DNA from: Moraxella sp. ZY210820
Lineage (GTDB): Bacteria; Pseudomonadota; Gammaproteobacteria; Pseudomonadales; Moraxellaceae
DNA length: 64,000 nt
Reading direction: 5' to 3'
Assembly: GCF_030674635.1 (NCBI RefSeq)
Contig: NZ_CP089978.1
Location: forward strand, 1,922,001-1,986,000
A model generated the notes under the pieces. The model did not search any database. It saw only the letters and a program-made list of their open reading frames with translations, and had not been told where the DNA came from. This document shows, piece after piece, positions 43,480 through 51,678 of the stretch. A program made the translations under genes and the position numbers. Within the stretch, counting starts at the first letter, position 1. Every line of letters begins with the position of its first letter.

Positions 43480-43686
43480 TCATCTCGCCAACCCCAACAC
43501 ATCCACCCAATGTATCGGATTTGGAGCATAAGCAAAGACATTACTACCACCTAATAGACCGATAGAGTCTCGGCTGATAAACATCCCCACATCACTATCA
43601 TAATATCTAAAACGGTTATAATGCAGTGATGTTTCTTGGTCAAAGAATTGACCTTGAAACCTGATAGGCTGTATCTCGTACTCTAG
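43480..43686 (-). pseudogene. Rhs repeat-associated core fragment (orphan tail)
   Basis: In one minus-strand frame 68 codons read as the end of an Rhs core: IRFQGQFFDQETSLHYNRFR, then YYDSDVGMFISRDSIGLLGG and SNVFAYAPNPIHWVDVLGLA, ending in R and TGA. Typical Rhs cores read RFQGQ-YDxETGLHYNRFRYYDPxxGRF. No Rhs body lies upstream (a TDT-family gene is there) and no toxin domain lies downstream. It is a remnant, probably of a polymorphic-toxin locus. It fills most of the 363-bp gap between 43375 and 43737. Confidence 0.8.
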
Positions 43687-43737
43687 TATGGCACAATTAT
43701 TTAAACTTTGACAAGTGTTAAAATTTAGATTTTTTCA

Positions 43738-44706
43738 TCAGAGTTTAAAAAAACGTCCTTTAAATATTTCAATCAAAGTAAATATTATCAATATCAGCAT
43801 AGCACTATTTGCAAAAATAAATGCGGATAAACCAAAAGTATGGTACGTTGGGCTTTGATAAAATAAAATTGCTACACCTGCCATAGATGCTAAACCAAAC
43901 GAGAAACTCCAAAATCTCGCATCAATGCCACCTTCGGCAATCCAGCTAAATAAGCGTATTAAAAATAATAATTGCAATAAACCATAACCCCATAACATTT
44001 TTGCAAAAAAATCAACTTCCCCTGCGGTAATAGACAAATAAGCATTCGCTCCAACAAATGCAGGCGCTAAAATAATCCCCATCGTTGGACGCAATGCTTG
44101 TGGAATTTGATGTGTGCGTAAATATTGCAATAATACAGGCTCAAAAATAATCCATGCAAATAATCCAGCTCCAAAAAATAATTGAGCAACATCATGAAAA
44201 CCTAATAATGACAACCCACTAGCACTGGTAAAATTCGCAGCAACCGCAGGTAAATAAAATGTAGGTAATGTTGCATTTTCGGTAAAAGTATCTCCACGCC
44301 ACAACATTCCAATTCGCCAAGTCGCATAGCCTATTTGTATCAATATACTTGTAAAAATAAGGATTTTACCTATCGTCAAAAAACCTAAAACAAATAATAA
44401 TTCACCAATGACCAAACTGCTAATTGGAATCAACATAATCAAGGAAAATCGAATAGGACAATGATATTCCTGTAAAAAGTTTTGGGGACAGACTTTAATT
44501 TTGACAATATAAATACATAAGAAAAATACCCAGATCAAAATCGCCATCATCGTCAGAATTAAACTGACAGAATGAGCATATTCAAAAACAGGTTCCGCTT
44601 TATGCCATGCTAATGCCAACGCACCTAATCCTAAAGGTACAGAAAAATAAGAGGCTGGCATATGGGTACAGGCTTGTAAGAATAGATTTTTATCTGGGTT
44701 AGGCAT
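43738..44706 (-). CDS. TDT/SLAC1-family (TehA-like) membrane transporter
   Basis: A 322-residue protein with about ten membrane helices, in the tellurite-resistance/dicarboxylate transporter family. Supporting segments are MPASYFSVPLGLGALALAWH at the start, TFYLPAVAANFTSASGL (the conserved pore helix region) and LRPTMGIILAPAFVGANAYL. TehA-like channels conduct anions or dicarboxylates; resistance to tellurite is not implied. It is downstream of pdxA with 89 bp between. Confidence 0.85.
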   Translation of the reverse strand: MPNPDKNLFLQACTHMPASYFSVPLGLGALALAWHKAEPVFEYAHSVSLILTMMAILIWVFFLCIYIVKIKVCPQNFLQEYHCPIRFSLIMLIPISSLVIGELLFVLGFLTIGKILIFTSILIQIGYATWRIGMLWRGDTFTENATLPTFYLPAVAANFTSASGLSLLGFHDVAQLFFGAGLFAWIIFEPVLLQYLRTHQIPQALRPTMGIILAPAFVGANAYLSITAGEVDFFAKMLWGYGLLQLLFLIRLFSWIAEGGIDARFWSFSFGLASMAGVAILFYQSPTYHTFGLSAFIFANSAMLILIIFTLIEIFKGRFFKL

Positions 44707-44795
44707 AATTTTTCATCATCACATCACAAAAGCTCCTGTAGTTTAATGATAATTTTCCGTTTATACCTAGTTAATCGTTTCAAAAAACCATAAAT

Positions 44796-45767
44796 TTATC
44801 TCGCTAACTGTAATGCCAAATCCACCGCCACATTTAAACTTGATGCACTTGCCTGCCCTGTTCCTGCCAAGCTTAATGCCGTGCCATGATCCACCGAAGT
44901 ACGAATAAATGGTAAACCTAAGGTAATATTAATCGCCTCGCCAAAACCTTGTGCTTTTAATACAGGCAAGCCTTGATCATGAAACATCGATAATACTGCA
45001 TCAGCGTCTTTTAAATAACGTGGTGTAAATAAAGTATCCGCAGGTAAACATTCTGTAATATCAATTCCTTTTGCTTGATATTCACGCAACACAGGGTTAA
45101 TAATATCAATTTCTTCACGCCCTAAATAGCCATTTTCGCCTGCATGAGGATTTAACCCACACACTAAAATTTTAGGATTTTGGATTTTAAATTTTTGTTG
45201 TAAATCCGCAATTAAAATATCAATCACTTGCGTTAAGCGTTCAGTGGTAATGGCATCTGCCACATCACGCAATGGCAAATGTGTAGTCACCAACGCCACT
45301 CGCAAATTCGGCGTTGCCAACATCATCACAACACGTTCCACACCTGCAAATTCTTGATAATATTCAGTATGTCCGCTAAAGGCAATACCTGCCTCATTGA
45401 TGACTGATTTTTGTACAGGAGCAGTTGCCACCCCAACACTTTTTCCGCTCATTGCATAATCTGCCGAACGGCGAAGCTGTTCCAATACATAAGCCGAATT
45501 TTGCGAATTTAACTCGCCTGCGACTACATCAGCATGAGCGGGAATATGCTCAACATACAATTCATTTTGGGCAGAGGATTGATGTTGTCCTGTATAATCA
45601 ATCAGTTGAATATCCGTCAAACCCAACATTATAGCACGCTGTTGTAAGGCATTTTTATCCGCCAATACGACAATTGGGCGTTCATCAACACGTTTCGCCA
45701 AATCTAAACAAATGTCCAAGCCAATACCAGCAGGCTCACCACTGGTGATATATAGAGGTTTCATCAT
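44796..45767 (-). CDS. pdxA: 4-hydroxythreonine-4-phosphate dehydrogenase
   Basis: A 323-residue enzyme of pyridoxal-phosphate synthesis. Signatures: ITSGEPAGIGLDICLDL at the start, FSGHTEYYQEFAGV (metal ligand His), CGLNPHAGENGYLGREE (His) and MFHDQGLPVLKAQGF (His). The tail RTSVDHGTALSLAGTG is typical. In many gammaproteobacteria pdxA is directly followed by rsmA; here about 4 kb of accessory genes intervenes. Start at the first of two consecutive ATG codons. Confidence 0.97.
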   Translation of the reverse strand: MMKPLYITSGEPAGIGLDICLDLAKRVDERPIVVLADKNALQQRAIMLGLTDIQLIDYTGQHQSSAQNELYVEHIPAHADVVAGELNSQNSAYVLEQLRRSADYAMSGKSVGVATAPVQKSVINEAGIAFSGHTEYYQEFAGVERVVMMLATPNLRVALVTTHLPLRDVADAITTERLTQVIDILIADLQQKFKIQNPKILVCGLNPHAGENGYLGREEIDIINPVLREYQAKGIDITECLPADTLFTPRYLKDADAVLSMFHDQGLPVLKAQGFGEAINITLGLPFIRTSVDHGTALSLAGTGQASASSLNVAVDLALQLAR

Positions 45768-45790
45768 TATCTCGATTTTTTAAATTTCAA

Positions 45791-45824
45791 TAAAAATGCC
45801 ATCTTACTACACAGCAGATGGCAA
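45791..45824 (-). terminator. Terminator after yfiB
   Basis: TGCCATCT pairs with AGATGGCA with a loop of 11 nt; the minus strand continues with a T run (TTTTTATT). Confidence 0.85.
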
Positions 45825-45848
45825 ATCAATTCTAACATTATGAGAATA

Positions 45849-46328
45849 TTAAGGGACAATCACAATTGCTACACGGCGATTTTCAGCACGATGTTCTTCA
45901 GTGTCATTATCCACAATAGGTTGCGACATACCACGCCCAATCGTTTCAATATTTTGTGGTTGATAACCTGCTTGTACAAAAATATCTGTTACACCTTGTG
46001 CACGTTGCTCCGATAACTTTTGATTATACTCTTCTGAACCAACATTATCTGTATGTCCAATAATTTTAACACGTGGTAAATCATATTTTTGCAAATTTTT
46101 TGCCAATGTAATAATCTCAGCTTGATTTTCTTGTTTCACTTCTGAGCTATTAAAATCAAATAAAATTTGTGCGGATAATGCCAGAGTCCAACCTTCATCA
46201 GTCAATTGAAAGCCTTGCTTTTGCAACATTTTAACCTGAGAATGCTTTAAGCCTGATGAATGCATACATGCTGTTAAGACAGCAATCATTGCCCCCATTC
46301 CTAAAACTTTAACTATTTTCATTAACAT
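45849..46328 (-). CDS. yfiB: OmpA-family lipoprotein, YfiB-like
   Basis: A 159-residue outer-membrane lipoprotein. The lipobox VLTAC is near residue 20. The C-terminal OmpA-like peptidoglycan-binding domain includes ILFDFNSSEVKQENQAEI, IIGHTDNVGSEEYNQKLSEQRAQ and ENRRVAIVIVP. It is the third gene of yfiR-yfiN-yfiB. In Pseudomonas, YfiB sequesters periplasmic YfiR and so releases YfiN. The start at 46328 has GAGG 6 nt upstream; the longer frame upstream overlaps yfiN and is not credible. Confidence 0.88.
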   Translation of the reverse strand: MLMKIVKVLGMGAMIAVLTACMHSSGLKHSQVKMLQKQGFQLTDEGWTLALSAQILFDFNSSEVKQENQAEIITLAKNLQKYDLPRVKIIGHTDNVGSEEYNQKLSEQRAQGVTDIFVQAGYQPQNIETIGRGMSQPIVDNDTEEHRAENRRVAIVIVP

Positions 46329-47568
46329 ATGATACCTCATCATGATGATAAATCGCCCAATGTAATGGCGATGTTTTTGCCTGATACATAGCACGGTCAG
46401 CTTGCTCAATCCAATGTTCCACCGATTGAGCATAAGGAGAAAATGCCATACCAATACTAAATCCAAAATGGATATACTGTTTCTCAAACCATAATGGTTC
46501 TTGTGTACATGCAATTAAATTAGTCGCAATCGTCTGTAAAAATTCAATTCTATTCACATTTTTTAAAATAATGGCAAATTCATCTCCACCAATCCGTACA
46601 AATATATCATCACGGCGAATTCGTGCCTTTAAACGCAAAGCCATTTCTTTTAACACTGCATCTCCTGCCAAATGCCCATAAGTATCATTAATCTCCTTAA
46701 ACTTATTATTATCAATAAACATCAATACACTATTTTGACGCATTTCATCATTATTAAAAATTTCTTGTAACGTTTTATAAAATACATGACGATTTGGTAA
46801 ACCTGTTAATTCATCATGCAATGCTTGATGAGATAATTCCGCATTTTCTTGTTGTAAATGAATATGCCATTTTTGCATTTCGTTTAACAACTGGTTAAAT
46901 ACTTGAATTAAAATATTCAACTCTGTAATTTTACTGGTTTTAAAACGAATATTATAGGCTTTCTCATCTCGCACATAGGATGCTGTATGTATTAACGGGG
47001 AAATAGCTCCCATCATCACACGATAGATACGCTGTATCGAATAAAACCAACATAACATCATGGCACACAAACAGATTAATAAAATGCACAAAATTTGCAT
47101 CACATAAACGGCCATTTGTTCTGAACTTGGGTATAATGCTAATGTTCCAACTTTAATATTTTCTTCTTTTAAATAAATATCAAAATACACAGGTTTATTA
47201 GAAAAACTGCCATCAATCCATTTCTGGAGTATAGAATATTCTGTACTTTGTATTTGTTCACTCAGCAAAATATTATTATCAATGTCAAATAACTCAATTT
47301 TGCGAATCGAATACGAATTTAAATATGAAACAACTGTTTTATTTAAATAATCCATATCCTGAAATTCTAAAGCAGGTTGTACCAATTCCATTAAAGTCTT
47401 CCCTAAAACTTGCACATTACGGCGTAAATACGTATTAAATGACCATAGAGTTACTGTAAACAATAATACAAAAATCATTGCTACACCTAACAGCATAACC
47501 CATAATTGAGAACGCCTAAAAATATATTTCAATGGCAAAGCCTGCTCAATTTCAGTATGTTGTTCCAT
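46309..47568 (-). CDS. yfiN: Diguanylate cyclase, YfiN/TpbB-like
   Basis: A 419-residue inner-membrane enzyme that makes c-di-GMP from two GTP. Membrane helices at about 20-45 and 153-178 enclose a periplasmic sensor (about 46-150). A HAMP-like linker leads to the GGDEF domain (about 250-410) with DELTGLPNRHVFY, the active site VRIGGDEFAII and an inhibitory I-site RRDD five residues before it. In Pseudomonas YfiN is held inactive by YfiR. Product inhibition by the I-site looks intact. Confidence 0.93.
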   Translation of the reverse strand: MEQHTEIEQALPLKYIFRRSQLWVMLLGVAMIFVLLFTVTLWSFNTYLRRNVQVLGKTLMELVQPALEFQDMDYLNKTVVSYLNSYSIRKIELFDIDNNILLSEQIQSTEYSILQKWIDGSFSNKPVYFDIYLKEENIKVGTLALYPSSEQMAVYVMQILCILLICLCAMMLCWFYSIQRIYRVMMGAISPLIHTASYVRDEKAYNIRFKTSKITELNILIQVFNQLLNEMQKWHIHLQQENAELSHQALHDELTGLPNRHVFYKTLQEIFNNDEMRQNSVLMFIDNNKFKEINDTYGHLAGDAVLKEMALRLKARIRRDDIFVRIGGDEFAIILKNVNRIEFLQTIATNLIACTQEPLWFEKQYIHFGFSIGMAFSPYAQSVEHWIEQADRAMYQAKTSPLHWAIYHHDEVSYVNENS

Positions 47569-48057
47569 TTACTTCCCTGCTGCCATTTTTAATACATGTG
47601 GATTAATACTGACTTTAGCACGGCTCAATCCATCCATATTAAATGCCATATTAATTTTATTTTGTCCTTGAGATAAGCACACCGCACTACCAATTTCACA
47701 TTGTGGATTTGTCGAGCTAAAGGATAATATCGAAGTTGGGTAACGGTTAATCCAATCATTTTGTACCTTAGGTGACTGATTAGGAAAATAAACAGCCTGA
47801 CAATTAGAACGCACAAAATTGTCGGCATTCACTACAATCGCAGAATATTCTAGATTTAATTGTTTAAAATGCTGGTTAAAGCTATCTGTAACTGCTTTAT
47901 CATTAAATACGCATATAGTAGATTGTTTAGATAAAGTACTATAACGCAAAATATGAACAATAGTTTTATAATATTGTGTTGAAGATTGAGCTAATACCGA
48001 TGATGATATGACCAACATCAAACTAAGTAATATACTTTTTTTTAAATATTTTTTCAT
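47569..48057 (-). CDS. yfiR: Periplasmic repressor YfiR-like (DUF4154)
   Basis: A 162-residue exported protein with a signal peptide (about 1-23, VLAQ). It has the DUF4154 pattern: YKTIVHILRYSTLSKQSTICV near residue 40, then SNCQAVYFPNQSP, ILSFSSTNPQCEIGSAVCLSQG and the closing LSRAKVSINPHVLKMA. Four cysteines would form the disulfides needed for YfiR stability. It is directly upstream of yfiN with no gap. The frame reaches back to a TTG at 48087; the ATG at 48057 is more likely. Confidence 0.88.
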   Translation of the reverse strand: MKKYLKKSILLSLMLVISSSVLAQSSTQYYKTIVHILRYSTLSKQSTICVFNDKAVTDSFNQHFKQLNLEYSAIVVNADNFVRSNCQAVYFPNQSPKVQNDWINRYPTSILSFSSTNPQCEIGSAVCLSQGQNKINMAFNMDGLSRAKVSINPHVLKMAAGK

Positions 48058-48133
48058 CTTCAATATTATCGATAAATATAATCGCAAATTTTAATTAAAA
48101 ATTCAAATAAAAGCAATGTTTAAAACGTAAATA

Positions 48134-48162
48134 CAAAAAAAACCGCATTTAAGCGGATTTTT
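48134..48162 (-). terminator. Terminator of the tRNA cluster
   Basis: On the minus strand CCGC-TTAAAT-GCGG is followed by TTTTTTTT. It separates the tRNA transcript from yfiR. Confidence 0.75.
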
Positions 48163-48175
48163 ATTTTAAATTAGA

Positions 48176-48252
48176 TGGTCGGAGCAGTAGGATTCGAACC
48201 TACGACCCCCTGGTCCCAAACCAGGTGCACTACCAGGCTGTGCTATGCTCCG
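48176..48252 (-). tRNA. tRNA-Pro (anticodon TGG)
   Basis: A 77-nt tRNA with encoded CCA. The acceptor stem pairs CGGAGCA with TGCTCCG. The anticodon stem CCTGG/CCAGG holds the loop TTTGGGA (anticodon TGG), and the T-arm has GGTTCGAATCC. It is identical to the copy at 48494. Confidence 0.97.
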
Positions 48253-48273
48253 TATCACTTAGTGATAATAAAT

Positions 48274-48350
48274 TGGGGTGAATGACGAGGCTCGAACTCG
48301 CGACAACCGGAATCACAATCCGGGGCTCTACCAACTGAGCTACATCCACC
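48274..48350 (-). tRNA. tRNA-His (anticodon GTG)
   Basis: A 77-nt tRNA with encoded CCA. The anticodon arm CCGGA-TTGTGAT-TCCGG gives anticodon GTG. The extra 5' G of histidine tRNAs pairs with the discriminator C. The T-arm has GAGTTCGAGCC. Confidence 0.97.
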
Positions 48351-48380
48351 ATAATGATTTGTTCTTACTTATCAAACGCA

Positions 48381-48457
48381 TGGCGCGCCTGACAGGATTC
48401 GAACCTGTGACCATCCGCTTAGAAGGCGGATGCTCTATCCAGCTGAGCTACAGGCGC
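48381..48457 (-). tRNA. tRNA-Arg (anticodon TCT)
   Basis: A 77-nt tRNA with encoded CCA. Acceptor GCGCCTG pairs with CAGGCGC. The anticodon loop CTTCTAA between ATCCGC and GCGGAT gives anticodon TCT, reading AGA/AGG codons. T-arm AGGTTCGAATCC. Confidence 0.97.
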
Positions 48458-48493
48458 TTCAACAGATGACAAGAATCATTGTATTTGCCGAAT

Positions 48494-48570
48494 TGGTCGG
48501 AGCAGTAGGATTCGAACCTACGACCCCCTGGTCCCAAACCAGGTGCACTACCAGGCTGTGCTATGCTCCG
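48494..48570 (-). tRNA. tRNA-Pro (anticodon TGG), second identical copy
   Basis: Same 77 nt as 48176-48252, including the encoded CCA. It is the first gene of the leftward tRNA transcript Pro-Arg-His-Pro. Confidence 0.97.
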
Positions 48571-48617
48571 CTTCTCAGCTTGTAACAATCAATAATAATT
48601 CATCGTTACGGTTGCGT

Positions 48618-48646
48618 ATTTTAGGACTATATTTGGCTTTCGTCAA
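48618..48646 (-). promoter_or_regulatory. tRNA cluster promoter
   Basis: On the minus strand TTGACG (48641-48646), a 17-bp spacer and TAAAAT (48618-48623) precede the first tRNA by about 48 bp. The following ACGCAACC is a G+C-containing discriminator, as in stringently controlled promoters. Confidence 0.7.
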
Positions 48647-48730
48647 TATTTATTTTATATTTTTAGCATTTTTTTATTGTATTCGTTTAATTATCCATCA
48701 TTATTAATCAAAATGAGTAAATTTATTTAT

Positions 48731-48772
48731 CATCAAGCTGTGTATAACATCAAATTTATCCACAGCTTGATG
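48731..48772. other. Inverted repeat carrying two DnaA-box-like sequences
   Basis: CATCAAGCTGTGTATAA (48731-48747) and TTATCCACAGCTTGATG (48756-48772) are complementary except for one or two positions. Each arm holds a 9-mer that fits the DnaA box TTWTNCACA: TTATACACA (minus) and TTATCCACA (plus, a perfect consensus). It could equally be a hairpin ending argJ transcription. Confidence 0.5.
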
Positions 48773-48795
48773 ATTTTATCTACACGATTAAACTA

Positions 48796-50022
48796 TTAGG
48801 AACGATAATCCGCATTGATTTTCACATAATCATAAGAAAAATCACAAGTATAAACCGTATCTTTAAATTCGCCACGATTTAACTCGACACGAATTACAAA
48901 CTCGCTTTGAGCCATGACCTTTGCTCCCTGCTCTTCATGATAAGTCGGTGCTAATCCGCCATGTTCACAAATCAACACATCATCAAGCCAAATGTTGATT
49001 TTGCTGACATCAAGATTTTGCAAACCTGCATTACCAATCGCCGCCACTAAACGTCCCCAGTTCGGGTCAGACGCAAATAATGCCGTTTTAACCAATGGTG
49101 AATGGGCAATACTATACGCCACATCACAACACTCTTCAATCGTTGCACCGCCTTCAACCTGCACGGCGACAAATTTAGTTGCACCTTCACCATCACGCAC
49201 AATTAACTCGGCAAGACGTTTCATTACACGGTTTAAAATCTCTGCAAATGCTTGATAACGAACATCATCTTCATTAGCTAAAATCTCACCACCTGCCTGA
49301 CCTGTTGCGATTAAAATACATGAGTCATTGGTCGATGTATCGCCATCAATGGTAATACGGTTAAAGGATTGCTCTGTGGCATTTTTCAATAATTTTTGCA
49401 ATAACGGTTGAGTAATTGGCAAATCAGTTGCGACAAAACCCAGCATAGTCGCCATATTTGGGCGTATCATACCTGCACCTTTACTAATCCCTGTAATATG
49501 ATAAGTGATACCATCAAAACTAAACTGTTCTGATGCAACTTTTGGAATGGTATCTGTGGTCATAATACCATGTGCTGATGTTTGCCACGCATTCGCATCC
49601 GCTTGGGCTAAACATGGCTGTAAACCTGCAATCAGACGTTCCATCGGTAATTGTTCACCAATCACCCCTGTAGAAAATGGTAAAATTTGTGATGCTTCTA
49701 CACCAGCAATTTGTGCCAATTCTGCACAAGTACGATAAGCATTTTGTAAACCGACATCGCCTGTACCTGCATTGGCATTGCCTGTATTAATCACCAGATA
49801 ACGAATGCCTTGTTGCTGTTGCAAATGTTTTTTACACACTTGTACAGGTGCCGCACAAAATGAATTTTGTGTAAAAACACCTGCGACACTTGAACCTTCA
49901 GCCAATTCAAAAATCACTAAATCTTTGCGATTTTGATAACGGATATAGGCTTCATGAATGCCTATTTTTACGCCTTGAATTGGATAAATTGTATTAGGTA
50001 ATGAAATATCGCCAACTGCCAT
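48796..50022 (-). CDS. argJ: Bifunctional glutamate N-acetyltransferase / amino-acid acetyltransferase
   Basis: A 408-residue ArgJ, which recycles the acetyl group from N-acetylornithine to glutamate in arginine synthesis. The autoproteolytic site is [17 protein letters not shown] (Thr about 191, giving alpha and beta subunits). [21 protein letters not shown] and [19 protein letters not shown] are further family signatures. The length matches the family. Preceded by a MITE-like repeat and followed by the DnaA-box hairpin. Confidence 0.97.
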   Translation of the reverse strand: MAVGDISLPNTIYPIQGVKIGIHEAYIRYQNRKDLVIFELAEGSSVAGVFTQNSFCAAPVQVCKKHLQQQQGIRYLVINTGNANAGTGDVGLQNAYRTCAELAQIAGVEASQILPFSTGVIGEQLPMERLIAGLQPCLAQADANAWQTSAHGIMTTDTIPKVASEQFSFDGITYHITGISKGAGMIRPNMATMLGFVATDLPITQPLLQKLLKNATEQSFNRITIDGDTSTNDSCILIATGQAGGEILANEDDVRYQAFAEILNRVMKRLAELIVRDGEGATKFVAVQVEGGATIEECCDVAYSIAHSPLVKTALFASDPNWGRLVAAIGNAGLQNLDVSKINIWLDDVLICEHGGLAPTYHEEQGAKVMAQSEFVIRVELNRGEFKDTVYTCDFSYDYVKINADYRS

Positions 50023-50064
50023 ACTATTTCTCTTTTAAATCATTAACGGTTAATTACTATATAT

Positions 50065-50275
50065 CATTCTCAACTTAACTTCATAACTTATTGATATGAT
50101 TTACATTGTTTAATTTCGTAAGGGCGGAAAATCTTCCGCCCCTACATAAAATCAATAACCGACCATGAATTAATAATATAAAGGTATCAAATTTTACTTG
50201 AATCATTTAATTTTGTACGGGCGAATTGCAATTCGCCCCTACACAGAATCAATTATTTACAATGAGTTGAGAATG
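50065..50275. mobile_element. Composite MITE-like element, two cores in tandem (CATTCT family)
   Basis: The ends are perfect 11-bp inverted repeats, CATTCTCAACT and AGTTGAGAATG. Inside are two palindromic cores: GGGCGGAA-AATC-TTCCGCCC (50118-50145) and GGGCGAAT-TGCA-ATTCGCCC (50215-50242). The right flank repeats the ATTGATTnTGTGTAG end of the 9.6 kb element, and the left flank repeats its other end (ATTGATATGATTTA). It looks like two elements joined head to tail. It fills the 268-bp gap between argJ and the rhodanese gene. Confidence 0.65.
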
Positions 50276-50290
50276 ACGCTTAGACTAGAA

Positions 50291-50605
50291 TTATTCACCT
50301 TGAATAATCGTCATACCAGCTTCTTTTGCTGCCCGAGTTCCGCCCATCAACACCACATATTCACGCTGACTATCAAAACTGTCTAATAATTCTGCGGAAC
50401 GTGGTGCTTTACTACCACCGCCACACAAAATATAAATCGGTTGAGCTGGGTCAATGTCATTTAAACTTTCTGCGGTCAGCGTATTAAATGGTCGATTGAC
50501 CGCCCCCATAATATGCCCTTCTTGATAAGAAGTCGGCTCACGCACGTCCCAAATCACCGCATGTTCAGGAAAATCAAAACTGGTAATATCTTGTTTACGA
50601 ATCAT
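50291..50605 (-). CDS. Rhodanese-like sulfurtransferase
   Basis: A 104-residue single-domain rhodanese. WDVREPTSYQEGHIMGAVN (about residues 19-37) is the CH2A motif. The active-site loop CGGGSKAPRSAEL has the catalytic Cys at about 61. The loop is one residue longer than that of GlpE, so the exact subgroup is unclear. Transfers sulfane sulfur to an acceptor. It is convergent with the MITE and divergent from yajQ. Confidence 0.85.
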   Translation of the reverse strand: MIRKQDITSFDFPEHAVIWDVREPTSYQEGHIMGAVNRPFNTLTAESLNDIDPAQPIYILCGGGSKAPRSAELLDSFDSQREYVVLMGGTRAAKEAGMTIIQGE

Positions 50606-50701
50606 AATTACTCTGCCTAACTCAGCTTAGAAAAAATATACTGCAATCAAATCGTATTTGCGGTAAAATGTCAATAGTTTTTATGATTTATGGAGTGGAT
50701 T

Positions 50702-51190
50702 ATGCCATCTTTTGATATTGTTTCGGAACTCGAACTGTTTGAAGTCAATCACGCTGTACAAAATACCCAAAAAGAAATTGGAACACGTTTTGATTTTCGT
50801 GGTCATGATGTATCGATTGAACTCAACGAAAAAGCCAAAGAAATTAAAATCACTGCTGAAGCCGATTTCCAATGTGAACAAGTTTATAATATGCTTGAAA
50901 ATCATTTCTTTAAACGTAAAGTCGATATTCAAGCACTTGACCCACAAAAAGCTACTGCATCTGGTAAACACGTGATTCAAGTGATTAAATTAAAAGATGG
51001 CTTAGACAGTGATACCGCTAAAAAAATCAACAAAGCGATTAAAGATAGTGGGATTAAAGTGCAATCATCGATTCAAGGGGATAAAATCCGTGTAACTGAT
51101 AAAAAACGTGATACATTACAACAAGTCATGGCATTTTTGCGTGAGCAACAATTTGGTATTCCGTTGCAGTTTAATAATTTTAAAGATTAA
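50702..51190 (+). CDS. yajQ: YajQ-family c-di-GMP/nucleotide-binding protein
   Basis: A 162-residue YajQ (UPF0234) protein: MPSFDIVSELELFEVNHAVQ at the start, GTRFDFRGHDVSIELNEKAK (about 27-46), ATASGKHVIQVIKLKDGLDS, and the end FGIPLQFNNFKD. YajQ homologues in Xanthomonas bind c-di-GMP and act with a transcription factor. The ATG at 50702 has GGAG 6 nt upstream; an ATG at 50690 is in the same frame but poorly placed. Confidence 0.95.
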   Translation: MPSFDIVSELELFEVNHAVQNTQKEIGTRFDFRGHDVSIELNEKAKEIKITAEADFQCEQVYNMLENHFFKRKVDIQALDPQKATASGKHVIQVIKLKDGLDSDTAKKINKAIKDSGIKVQSSIQGDKIRVTDKKRDTLQQVMAFLREQQFGIPLQFNNFKD

Positions 51191-51210
51191 AACTTATCTC
51201 AACACATTCA

Positions 51211-51261
51211 TGATGAAACAATTCTAATTTTGCCTTAAAGCCAAAAAGTCTTGTTTCATCA
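51211..51261 (+). terminator. Stem-loop after yajQ
   Basis: TGATGAAACAA and TTGTTTCATCA form an 11-bp stem with a 29-nt loop. There is no T tract after it, so it may be an mRNA-end structure or an attenuator rather than a classical terminator. Confidence 0.35.
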
Positions 51262-51338
51262 TATACTACAACATCAATATAACTTCAAAATTAAATAATA
51301 GATATTAAAATTCTTACATATACCATCAATAAAAATCC

Positions 51339-51376
51339 TTGCTTATCTCGCATATTGTAACTATACTAAGTTACAA
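51339..51376 (+). promoter_or_regulatory. hicAB promoter with operator over the -10
   Basis: TTGCTT (51339-51344), a 17-bp spacer and TATACT (51362-51367) make the promoter. A perfect inverted repeat, TTGTAACT (51355-51362) and AGTTACAA (51369-51376), straddles the -10. Binding by HicB would block the promoter. Confidence 0.75.
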
Positions 51377-51390
51377 AATGGAGCATATGC

Positions 51391-51678
51391 ATGACCAAAT
51401 CTGAAAAATTGCTAGAAAAACTCAAAAATTCACAAAAAACTTTTGTATTTAGTGAGTTAGTTACGCTTTTAAAACAACTCGGTTTTACTATGCATGAGCG
51501 AGAAGGTTCACGAGTCGTTTTTATTTGTGATGACGATTCTAGTATTCGTATTCACTTACATAAACCACACCCTGAAAATACCATCAAAGGTGGTGCATTA
51601 AAGGCTGTAAAACATTATTTAGAAGAAAAAGGCTATTTTTCTATTGATACAATGGAGCAACATGATGATGACTTATAA
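51391..51678 (+). CDS. hicA: HicA-family toxin
   Basis: A 95-residue mRNA interferase with a double-stranded RNA-binding-like fold. The catalytic His is expected in SSIRIHLHKPHPE (about residues 52-64), and the family core LLKQLGFTMHEREGSRVVFI precedes it. KGGALKAVKHYLEEKGYF closes. It begins 14 bp after the operator and is followed, with a short overlap, by hicB. Confidence 0.9.
   Translation: MTKSEKLLEKLKNSQKTFVFSELVTLLKQLGFTMHEREGSRVVFICDDDSSIRIHLHKPHPENTIKGGALKAVKHYLEEKGYFSIDTMEQHDDDL

Noticed and set aside
43375..43738. Insertion sequence next to the GNAT gene
   Set aside because: Translation shows an Rhs core tail, not a transposase; no terminal repeats found.
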